The position numbers and the translations under genes are program-made. Shown here in pieces: positions 49,704 to 58,867 of a stretch of 64,000 nt of DNA. The stretch comes from Sphagnum compactum. Lineage: Eukaryota > Bryophyta > Sphagnopsida > Sphagnales. The stretch's first letter is position 1, and every line of letters starts with the position of its first letter. The notes under the pieces were generated by a model. That model was not told where the DNA came from, did not search any database, and saw nothing but the letters and a program-made list of their open reading frames with translations. The stretch spans positions 8,742,001-8,806,000 of the forward strand of contig OZ234500.1 in NCBI GenBank assembly GCA_965153455.1. The letters run 5' to 3'.

Positions 49704-52700
49704 CTACCTTGGATGATCTTGTGAAATTGTGTGATGATCGATTGGTGCTATTTTTAAAAACTCTTGAAATTCCCTACAAAATTTCATATTTTGGTTAATG
49801 AACATTTGAGTTGGAATACCAAACCAATTAAATACCCTATTCAAGAATGTATAAGTAGCACACTCATTATTACTATCCAATACTAGCACCAATTCTAACC
49901 ACTTCCAAAAGTGTTTGATCATAACCAAAACATATTTATTATGTCAAATTATCAAATTTATTGGGCTAACAAAATCCAATTTCCACCAATCCCCAAGCCC
50001 CATGATGGGCAATAATGATAAATGAAGTGTAGGTGCATTAAATGACATTCAATACAATTCAATCACACACTGCACATTGAGAAACAAACTATTAAACTTG
50101 CAATTGTATCCCTTGCCACAAATATTGTGCTTGGAAAAAAAATAAGTTTATCAGGCCCCAAAATGGCCCAATTTCTCATCATGTTGAATAAAACCTTCAT
50201 GATGTTTTAGGAGAGGTATTATTTACACTCATCCATCTATCCACACTTGTAGGAAGGAATTATTGTCCCACTTGGATTATTTGACCTTTTACACAATGTG
50301 ATCATTCTCCTTGGGTATGAACCCAATCGAAATTTCACCTACTTGCAAATATGTAATAATAGATGCATCTTCATGAATATTTAGGGCAACATTGCCCTTT
50401 GGCTCAATGTTCACATCATAATAATCCCCATTACCCATATTAGTATGAAAAACATCTCCATAACACCCTATCAAGGTACATAGGTATGTAAAGGCATGTT
50501 AATTCAAAACTATTTTCAAATCCACATCACCATGCCAACAAGCCCCAATGGCATCCCTTACATTGGAACTTGTGTTCCAATTTAACCCATTGGATCAAAA
50601 TTAACCCTACTAGCCATATGAATTATATCAAAATCATACTCCTTTAAAATAAACACCCACTTAGTTAATTTTTCTATATGACAATTTGATTCCATTAAGA
50701 ATTTCAAAGGTTAGTGATCTATACCCAAAGTGAATGGGCTACCATATAAATAACACCAAAATGATGAAATCGCCCAAATGATAGTAAAACATTCCTTTTC
50801 GTACAATTGTATTTGACTTTCATTGTCGCAACCTTAGCTTTGGGCTTGCGACCAAAACAAGGGCTTGCAAAGGTGTGGGCCGAAAGTGAAGCCCGGGAGT
50901 GTAGGAGGGTGTGAAGGCATGAACCCACACATTCCCAAGTGGGTGGGCTCCCACTTTGGGAATTGAAGTCCCAATGGACTCCCGAATTTTTAAAGAGTGA
51001 TTGTAGGGGTCAAAACTCATTAGATTGAAGAGTTCTTTATACCATTGAAAAGATCTTGGCACGGGGATGTCTTAAATGGGCTCACACGTTTCATTTGAAT
51101 ATTTAAAACACAAGTTATGGCTGAAAGAAAGGCTAAGAGTCAAATTGCCAATTAGATTTCCGACCACTAAAAGTCAAGAATCGCCCTGATTTACTTACGT
51201 GTAGATGGCATGCCACATATCCTTGGAAAGCTCTCGACCAGGGCTACAACTTTATTTTAGACTTCACCTCAATCGGAGGTCTAAAAAAAACGTTATGGGC
51301 CTCCAAAGTCACAAAAGTTTCAATTTCGGAAATTTCGGGACTTCCAACTTAGGAATGACATTTGGGTGCAGGCCCCGTGGCTAGGCACAAAAAATACTAT
51401 AAGGGGGAAGGTGGTGACTTCCCTCAAGTCTAGGCTGTGGTGAGTCTTGTGAGTTTGTGTATGCCCGTGGCTTGTCTGTGCACCAAGAGTGCTACAACTA
51501 CGCACTAACCAAATTGTTGTTTGGTTTGTGCAGGCCTATGTGAATAGTTGACCCGCTTGTCACTTTTCCTAGTCCTTATCCTGGAGTTTCAGCACGCCCC
51601 TTTGACCCCCAAAGTGTTGCGAGCTAAGGGGCATACCCCAATTCTTTCTTCTTCTATTATTTCCATTTTTGGATTCGCATTTTAGTCCTTCAAGGAGTGT
51701 GGGGGTGTGTCATTCATCTTGTTATTGGATTGATTAACGTATGCCACCATAAATTTTCAATCGTCACCATCAAGTTGAATAAACAAGGTTCCCAAACTTA
51801 AAGTTCATTACTCAAATATGTATTAAAGCGATTGTTCTCATATTGGTTGTCACAAAATAGGAGCCAATGTTAACCTAGTTTCCATTCCTTGAAAAGTTCA
51901 CTCCTATGCCTCATTTTAAATGTAATCATGGTCAATCCTCATCATTTGGGTCAAAGGTTTGGCGATGTTGTTAAATATTTTGACGAATATTCGGTAATAA
52001 TTACACAAGTATTAAAAGGCCTATAATTAACTAGCATTTGATGGTTAAAAAACTTGTGAAATAGTTTCAACCTCAGCCTAATTTTAAACTTTCAATCCAC
52101 TTGAATAAATCATATGACCCAAGTATTCCACACCATGTGAAAAAACTAACATTTACTAGGATGCAAATTAATGTTATGTTCTTTAAATCTTTCAAACACC
52201 TTCTATAAACGTTACATGTTATCATGGAATTAGGTTAAAAATAATGATGTCAATTAATGTAACATTTAGCAAAATTAAGACCTACCAACACCTTATCCAT
52301 AACCTTTTGGAATTTTGCAAATGCATTCTTTAGTCCAAATGGCAGGAATTGCCATTGGTATAAACAAATTTTCCCATGTAGATTAATCCCCCAAAAACTT
52401 GTCTTGACCTTGTCACCCTCCATCAATGGCAATGAATGGTAATTAAAACACAAGTCTAAAGTGCTAAAAACCTTGCTTTGCCCAAATGTCTGCTTTGGTA
52501 GCGGCATGGCATACTTGTCCAAATGTGTTTGTTTGTTCGTCAACCAATGATCCTCACACATGTGGCATTCAATCCAATTCCAAAAATTTTCATTTTTGGT
52601 TAACATCATTATTGTTGAAACATATTTACCTTTAGATAATTTCCTTAAACTAACATCCATCAAACTTTGTTGTTTAAGCTTAAACCAAGGTTCTTTTCAC

Positions 52701-52960
52701 CTCATTAAGTTTTTAAGGTCAATTGAAAATTGAATTATCATCTTCCAATATGATATGGACCTTTGTCTTTTCAATTGATTTAACTCCTTTAGCTTGAAGG
52801 TGAAACTCCAATGTGATCATGTAATAACCATCTTGTTTTATGCATCTCACCTCATGTAATTGTTGGACCAATTTTTTATTACCATGTTTTTGCAGACAAT
52901 CACACTTTGGGTTGGGATGACATATTGTCCCCATTGCCCAAAGATGAAAGCATCGATTTG
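49704..52960 (-). pseudogene. Decayed Ty3/gypsy element, Pol region (interrupted by a solo LTR)
   Basis: The minus strand reads as a gypsy Pol in order. A protease-side region (52,719-52,934) is only tentatively assigned. The reverse transcriptase (52,250-52,663) has CEDHWLTNKQT, KVFSTLDL and QWQFLPFGLKNAFAKFQ blocks, followed by AKCYIN where functional elements have the catalytic Asp-Asp. Its distal part continues in broken frames to about 51,950 (CNYYR-FVK-FNNIAKPLT). The RNase H region lies on both sides of the insertion at 50,824-51,712, with YEKECFTIIWAIS at 50,770-50,815 and LTKWVFILKEYDFDIIH at about 50,640-50,690. A short spacer spans 50,260-50,555. The integrase core is at 49,704-49,928 (FLNRVFNWFG, IDHHTISQDHP). 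Frameshifts and stops are dense. It is clearly dead and older than the elements nested in it. LTRs were not identified. Confidence 0.85.
50824..51712. mobile_element. 889-bp solo LTR with TTCAT target duplication
   Basis: The insert begins TGTCGCAACC and ends GGTGTGTCA, giving the TG...CA ends of an LTR. It is flanked directly by TTCAT on each side (50,819-50,823 and 51,713-51,717). It is visibly less AT-rich than the surrounding gypsy remnant, splits that remnant's RNase H region, and has no internal coding region. It is therefore a single LTR left by LTR-LTR recombination. A TATAAGGGGG at about 51,395 fits a promoter if the LTR reads on the plus strand, but orientation is not proven. Its full-length relatives are not in the window. 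Confidence 0.88.
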
Positions 52961-53417
52961 ATTACTTGATTGCTACACATGAAGTGGGGGGATGCCAAAT
53001 TGTCTTAACACCCCCACATCACCAAATCCTTTCCAACACCCATACATCCCCTTTGACATATTTTATCCTATAATTTCCAAGGATGTGCAAATTGTTATGT
53101 TGCAACATCCTAAACCCTAAACCTTAAACCCTTTGCACTAATAGAATTGCCCAACTAGAAATGCAACATGTGATAATTAAAGTAAAATAAGTAGGTGTGA
53201 TTAAGTAAAATGTCTTCGTTCTAGTAATAATAAACAAAAATCTAAGTGAAGGAATAAATGTCCATAACTTGTCCCAAAATCCACCTATGAGCTCCTTTGG
53301 AAATATTTACATGGTTGTGGTGTCAATTTGGAACCCCATAACGTGCTTATTTTCATTGGCATTGACTCCTCCATACTAGATGAATTAAAGTCCCAAATCA
53401 TCCTTGGGCCTCCATCT

Positions 53418-53510
53418 TGTCATGGCCTAGGATATTTTGGGATACTTTTGGCAATGTCATGTCCTAGGATATTTTGGGATACTTTTGGCAATATCATGGC
53501 CTAGGATATT
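53418..53510 (+). repeat. 5' LTR fragment (first 93 bp only)
   Basis: These 93 bases are identical to the first 93 of the 3' LTR. They contain two full 37-bp units (TCATGGCCTAGGATATTTTG...) and part of a third. The identity stops at GATATTT, where CAAGTGC of the leader repeat follows. The TATA box, transcription start, R, U5 and the LTR's CA end are missing, and no tRNA primer-binding site follows. The join shares TTT with both parents, as expected for a microhomology-mediated deletion. Confidence 0.9.
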
Positions 53511-53861
53511 TCAAGTGCAGATCTGGTTTTTTGGTCATATCTCCTTTGTTTAAGCTTTTTTGGGTCTGTAACTTTGTGATCTTATAGATCATATAGGAAT
53601 ATATGTGTGAGAGAAATTTCATGTCATTTGGACTTGTATTGAGAGAGATCCAAGCATCTGAAGTTTCAAGTGCAGATCTGGTTTTTTGGTCATATCTCCT
53701 TTGTTTAAGCTTTTTTGGGTCTGTAACTTTGTGATCTTATAGATCATATAGGAATATATGTGTGAGAGAAATTTCATGTCATTTGGACTTTTATTGAGAG
53801 AGATCCAAGCATCTGAAGTTTCAAGTGCAGATCTGGTTTTTTGGTCATATCTCCTTTGTTT
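53511..53861 (+). repeat. 155-bp tandem repeat in the retrotransposon leader, 2.3 copies
   Basis: Units start at 53,511, 53,666 and 53,821 with TCAAGTGCAGATCTGG. The first two are full-length and differ by one base (TTGTATTG against TTTTATTG). The third stops after 41 bp. The array fills the space between the LTR fragment and the Gag start at 53,898. It is noncoding and has no counterpart at the 3' end of the element. Confidence 0.95.
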
Positions 53862-53897
53862 GAAGATTGAAAGCGCAAAAGTGTGAGAACTACCACC

Positions 53898-54872
53898 ATG
53901 GACAACTCAGAATCAAACATCGATCTCACTCAAATCCTCGCCGCCCTTCAGCACCTTCAACAAGAAAATGCCATGCTTAGAGACTCGGTGACCCGCCTAC
54001 AGAATCAGCCACCACCTCCTGCCCCAGTACTTCCTGTTCTTGCAATGGCCGCCCAAGAGCCCAAGATCAGTCTGCCAGAAAAGTTTGATGGAACGCGCCT
54101 CAAATTTCGAGGCTTTGTCAGCCAGGTACGCCTGATCATGCAACTACACCCCCGTCGTTATTTTGATGACACCACTCGTGTAGGATTTGTTGGAACCCTA
54201 CTCACTGGGATAGCTGCAGCATGGTTTGCTCCCATCCTGGAAACATCATCCCCTCTCCTACAAGATTTCAACGCCTTTATGGCGGAATTTGAAGCAGTAT
54301 TTGGGGACAGTGACAAGGCCAGGACTTCAGCCAACAAGCTGCGTCGCCTCCAGCAAGGGTCACGTTCGGCCATCGTCTACGCCTCAGAATTCAGGCAGCT
54401 TGCCTGCGACGTCAATTGGGGAGAAGCTGCCTTGATTGATCAGTTTCGCTGTGGGCTTCGTGATGATGTTCAAGATCTTTTGTTGACACTCGCAGACCCT
54501 TCTTCCTTCAGTGAAGCCATCACCCAAGCAATTTGGTGCGATAATCGTCTGTTCGAACGTCGCCAGGAAAAGAAAGTCACCTCCAACGCCCAGCTTTGGA
54601 ATAGTCGGCCTACTACGCTCCCCTTAGTTCCCCAAACAACACCAGTTGCCCGACCTGCCTCTTTTGGACCTGCTCCGATGCAGATCGACACAGCTAAGTT
54701 TAAATCTTTGACAGAAGCCGAGAAACTTCGTCGAAGGACAAACAATCTATGTCTTTACTGTGGCAACCCAGGGCATATAGCTCGTCAGTGCCCTCAAAAG
54801 CTTGTCAAACTTCAAGTACAAGCTGTGGAAACTCCCCAGGAGTTGGAAAACAAGAACATCCAGTCACAGTAG
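53898..54872 (+). CDS. gag: Retrotransposon Gag (capsid/nucleocapsid)
   Basis: The 324-residue Gag starts at an ATG in a strong context (ACCACCATGG). An in-frame GTG 15 bases upstream also leaves the frame open, but it is a poor start. A heptad-like coiled coil lies at residues 10-37 (ILAALQHLQQEN, LRDSVTRLQNQ). It is followed by a Pro-rich linker, a capsid domain (PEKFDGTRLKFRGFVSQ through FEAVFGDSDKARTSANKL), and one CCHC zinc knuckle CLYCGNPGHIARQC near the C-terminus. It assembles the cytoplasmic particle and binds RNA. It ends at TAG (54,870-54,872, context CAG TAG GAG). The protease continues in the same frame without another stop, so this TAG could be either a Gag-Pol readthrough site or a nonsense mutation. 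Confidence 0.9.
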   Translation: MDNSESNIDLTQILAALQHLQQENAMLRDSVTRLQNQPPPPAPVLPVLAMAAQEPKISLPEKFDGTRLKFRGFVSQVRLIMQLHPRRYFDDTTRVGFVGTLLTGIAAAWFAPILETSSPLLQDFNAFMAEFEAVFGDSDKARTSANKLRRLQQGSRSAIVYASEFRQLACDVNWGEAALIDQFRCGLRDDVQDLLLTLADPSSFSEAITQAIWCDNRLFERRQEKKVTSNAQLWNSRPTTLPLVPQTTPVARPASFGPAPMQIDTAKFKSLTEAEKLRRRTNNLCLYCGNPGHIARQCPQKLVKLQVQAVETPQELENKNIQSQ

Positions 54873-57800
54873 GAGCCGTGCGACTGGATCTCACCCAACA
54901 CCACCTGCTCCTGTTCCGCTGTTGGTCCTAGTCCCAGTTTCACTCAGTATGTGGACATCATTTGCATTCCAGAAGACATACCACAAGTGTCAGCTTTGGT
55001 GGACTCCGGCGCCACCTCTTCTTTCATCGACCAAACATTTGTCGTCCAACACAACATCCCTGTGGTCAAGAAGTCAACCCCTGTTCCGGTAGAGGTTATT
55101 GATGGGAGAACCATTGCTTCTGGTGCAATCACACACGAGACAACCCCTCTAGAACTTTGTATCGGCAAGCACACAGAGAAGATTGTTCTCAACATCATTT
55201 CCACCCCTCACCATCCCATCATCCTTGGTCTGCCTTGGCTAGAAGCACACAACCCTATCATTGATTGGCGAACTAGAACCCTCACCTTCAGCGCACAACA
55301 GTGCACCTCTCAAGAACCCCACGCTCAGAAAAACACTTTGTCCAGTCCTGCCAAGAACCCTGTGGTCGAGAACCCAAAGAGGGTCGGAACCAATTCCAGT
55401 TTTATCAAGTCTGTTATGTCAAATCCTGCAGTCAAGAACCCCCGGTTGGTCAGAACTAAACCTTGTCCTGTCAAGAATCTTGTCAAGAATCCTACCCAGA
55501 AAACCAACCCTGTCCAGATCTTCGTTGATAGAGTTGTCCCTTTCTATCGGGCTGCTAAGAATCTTCAAGTCTTCGCCATCCATGTTAACCCAGCCAACAC
55601 CACAAACCCCCAATCAGAACCAACACCTGTCAAACTTCCCGAGAAGTACAAGGACTTTGTTGATGTTTTTGAAAAGATTAATGCTGATCAGCTCCCCGCC
55701 CATAGTCCATATGACTGCCCGATTGATCTAGAAGAAGGACACTCACCACCCTTTGGTCCTATCTATGGCCTATCGGAACCGGAACTCCAAGCCCTGCGTG
55801 ATTACCTTACTGAAAATCTTGCCAAGGGGTTCATTCAACATTCCAAGTCTCCAGCCAGCGCCCCAATTTTGTTTGTCAAGAAGAAGGATGGCTCCCTTCG
55901 ACTCTGTGTGGATTATCGTGGACTCAACAAGATAACCAAAAAGAATCGATATCCCTTGCCCTTGATTTCAGGTCTCCTAGATCGACTATGTACCGGGAAG
56001 ATCTTCACCAAGCTTGACCTTCGTGGAGCCTACAACTTACTCAGGATTCACCCCGGTGATGAATGGAAGACAGCTTTCCGCACACGCTACGGCCACTTCG
56101 AATACACGGTCATGCCCTTCGGCCTCACCAATGCACCCGCAGTCTTTCAGCATCTGATGAATGATATCTTCCGGGATTACATGGACGAATTTGTCGTGGT
56201 CTATTTGGATGACATTTTAATCTTTTCCAAGGACCAGGAAACCCACGACAAACATGTACGATTGGTGCTTGCGACGCTCCAGGAGCATGGCTTATACGCC
56301 AAGTTGGAAAAATGTGAATTCGACAAATCTTCAGTGGCGTTCCTCGGCTATGTGATCTCTCCAGATGGCATTTTCATGGACAAGTCAAAGGTCGAGACCA
56401 TCCAGTGTTGGGCTACTCCATCCTCGGTCAAGGACGTTCAACGCTTCCTAGGGTTTGCCAACTTCTATCGTCGGTTTATCAAAGGCTACTCCAAGATCAC
56501 AACACCGTTAATAACCCTGACTTGCAAAGACAAGCCCTTCTCGTGGAATCCAACGGCCTAGGCTGCTTTTGATACTCTCAAGATGGCATTCACCTCTGCA
56601 CCCATCCTGATACATCCCGATCCTGCCAAGCCATTCATTGTGGAAACGGACGCTTCAGATTTTGCCTTGGGAGCTATTCTATCTCAATTTGGAATAGATG
56701 GGTTGCTGCATCCAGTTGCTTTCTATTCACGAAAGTTAACCATTGCCGAAATCAACTACCAGGTCTACGATAAGGAACTCCTGGTAATCATCACGACATT
56801 CGAGCAATGGAGACCGTATCTTGCTGGAGTTCAACATCGAGTCCAAGTTCTGACAGATCACAAGAATCTCCTTTATTTCACAACTACTCGGACCTTAAAT
56901 CGTCGCCAGGCACGTTGGTCTATTTTCCTAGCTGATTTCGACTTTGAGATTCAGTATCAACCCGGCACCCAGCAAGGGAAAGCTGACGCGCTATCTCGTC
57001 GTTCAGAATATGAACTTCAAACGGGGGATGAGGCCTACGGCCAGCAGAACCAGACTTTACTCAACCCTGAGCGATTTCGAGTTACAGCAACAATCAGCAC
57101 CCTCCCAGACTCATACCTTGTCAGGGACATCAAGATGGCAACTGAGGAAGACACCTGGGCTACCAACATCAATAAGGAACTCCAGGAACGACCAAGGAAC
57201 CCAAATCGTGATGACTTGGATCAGTTTGAGCAGCAAGACGGACTTTTCCTTCGAAATAACCTGATTTATGTACCCGAAGGACCTATACGCCTAAAAATCC
57301 TAAGAGAATGCCACGACAACACCCTGGCGGGTCACTTTGGAATGGCACGAACTCACGAACTAGTGTCAAGGACTTACTGGTGGCCCAAAATGAACAAGAT
57401 GCTACGGGAGTATGTCAAGTCTTGTGATACATGTGCTCGATCCAAGGCTCCCAGGCATTGCCCGTTTGGACTCCTACAGCCTCTGTTGATTCCTAGCCGA
57501 CCTTGGGGATCTATTGTAATGGACTTCATCACAGACTTCCCTACTGTCAGAACCAAGAATTCAATACTGGTTGTGGTCGATCGACTCACCAAAATGGCCC
57601 ATTTCACCCCTTGTTCCAAGTCAATCACGGCAGAAGAGACAGCTCAGTTAATTCTGGACGGGATCGTCCGACTGCATGGACTCCCCGAGGAAATTGTGTC
57701 CGACAGAGGTCCTCAGTTTGCATCCAAGTTCTGGCATCGTCTATTCGAGCTTCTTGGAGTTCACATTCGGTTATCTTCAGCTTTCCACCCTGAGACAGAT

Positions 57801-58595
57801 GGACAAACCGAACGGACAAACCAGACATTCGAGCAATACCTTCGCTGCACTGTGAACTACCAACAGGACGACTAGCTGGACCTACTATCTCAAGCATAGT
57901 TTGCTTATAATAACACAACACATGCATCGACTGGGATCAGTCCATTCTTTGCCAATTACGGTTTTCATCCCAGGTTCAGCCTTGAAATTCCTGGAGACTC
58001 CATAAACCCCTCGGCTGAAGAAAGGGCCACGAGGCTTAGACAGGTTTAACAGAACCTTATGGCAGAACTCAAGCTAACACAGGAGTGGCAAAAGAAGCAA
58101 GCAGACCGCCGACGCAAGGACCATCCAAACTTCAAGGTTGGAGACAAGGTCTGGCTTCTCAGAAAGAACATTGCTACCACTCGCCCATGTGCCAAGTTGG
58201 ATTACAAGCGCCTCGGACCTTTCAAAATCGCCAAATTGGTTGGTCTAGTGGCTTGCCAGTTGGAGCTTCCACCCCAGTTCAAAATCCACAATGTTTTCCA
58301 TGTCTCCCTGCTTGAGCCCTATCATGAAAACCCGATCCCAGAACGTCATCAAGAACCCCTAGCTCCAGTCGAAATTAAAGGCCAAGAAGAGTTTGAAGTT
58401 CAGGAGGTCTTGGACTCCAAGAAGATTCGTGGAAAGCTCCTGTACCTTGTCTTTTGGCGAGGTTATCCTCCTTCTGAAGCTACTTGGAAGCCTGCTGGAA
58501 ACCTAGTTCATGCCCAAGACTTAGTTAATCGGTTTCACCAACGATATCCTAACAAACCGGCTCCATCTAGAAGATGTCGCTTGAGGAGAGGATAA
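54873..58595 (+). pseudogene. pol: Retrotransposon Pol with chromodomain, same frame as Gag, four internal stops
   Basis: The reading frame continues from Gag with no frameshift to TAA at 58,593. Internal stops are TAG 56,559, TAG 57,873, TAG 57,897 and TAA 58,047. Domains: aspartic protease with DSGA (55,002); reverse transcriptase with KKDGSLRLCVDYRGLN (about 55,880) and YLDD (about 56,202); RNase H with VETDASDFALGA (about 56,640) and a final GKADALSRR; integrase with a His-His...CDTC zinc site (57,310-57,435) and DDE residues in VMDF, VSDRGPQF and the Glu of TDGQTERTNQ. A C-terminal chromodomain spans roughly 58,390-58,545 (VLDSKKIRGKLLYLVFWRG). Chromodomains direct integration to marked chromatin. 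The stop at 56,559 falls between RT and RNase H. Those at 57,873-58,047 separate the integrase core from the chromodomain. Catalytic residues are all retained, so the copy is recently inactivated, or its Pol needs stop suppression. Confidence 0.92.
58576..58595 (+). other. Polypurine tract for plus-strand DNA synthesis
   Basis: The purine-rich GAGGAGAGGATAA lies immediately before the 3' LTR start at 58,596. It overlaps the last codons and stop of Pol. This is where the plus-strand primer is cut in Ty3/gypsy elements. Confidence 0.75.
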
Positions 58596-58862
58596 TGTCA
58601 TGGCCTAGGATATTTTGGGATACTTTTGGCAATGTCATGTCCTAGGATATTTTGGGATACTTTTGGCAATATCATGGCCTAGGATATTTTGGGATACTTT
58701 TGGCAATATCATGGCCTAGGATATTTTGGGACTAGAATGGCTCAGGGTTATAAAAGGAGATAGTCTGGGGAACAACCCTTCAGCAGATCAACACTAGTTG
58801 ATGGGTCAATAAAGCTTGTCTTGTCTTGTAATTCTCCACTTGTTTGTAGTCGGTCCATAACA
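58596..58862 (+). repeat. 3' LTR, complete, 267 bp, with 37-bp U3 repeats
   Basis: It starts TGTCATGG and ends ATAACA. U3 has three full 37-bp units and a partial fourth, more than are left at the 5' end. A TATAAAAG box lies at 58,749-58,756 and an AATAAA polyadenylation signal at 58,808-58,813. It is followed by the target duplication CATCT. It is the only complete LTR of the element, and its promoter would now drive transcription outward into 58.9 kb and beyond. Confidence 0.92.
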
Positions 58863-58867
58863 CATCT

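Larger units (their letters stand above)
53418..58862 (+). mobile_element. Chromodomain Ty3/gypsy retrotransposon (chromovirus), nearly complete
   Basis: The element is 5,445 bp, flanked by the 5-bp duplication CATCT (53,413-53,417 and 58,863-58,867). It starts TGTCATGG and ends ATAACA. Order: truncated 5' LTR, tandem-repeat leader, Gag, protease, reverse transcriptase, RNase H, integrase, chromodomain, polypurine tract and 3' LTR. Its GC content is clearly higher than its surroundings. The Gag begins like the PEKFDG...GFVSQ type found in sushi-like and fungal elements. The RT/RNase H wording (FGLTNAPAVFQ, LDDILIFSK, FLGFANFYRRFI) is also of that type. This suggests the Tcn1/sushi side of the chromoviruses rather than the Tekay/Reina/CRM groups of seed plants, but only a phylogeny can decide. 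The element is defective; see the component entries. Confidence 0.93.

Noticed and set aside
53105-53130. Interstitial telomere-like text (TAAACCCTAAACC)
   Set aside because: Only about two imperfect units inside AT-rich transposon DNA; too short to indicate a telomeric insertion. A similar fragment near 30,281 shows the motif arises by chance here.
53883-53900. GTG at 53,883 as the Gag start
   Set aside because: The ATG 15 bases downstream has a strong eukaryotic context (ACCACCATGG); plant Gag proteins do not normally start at GTG.
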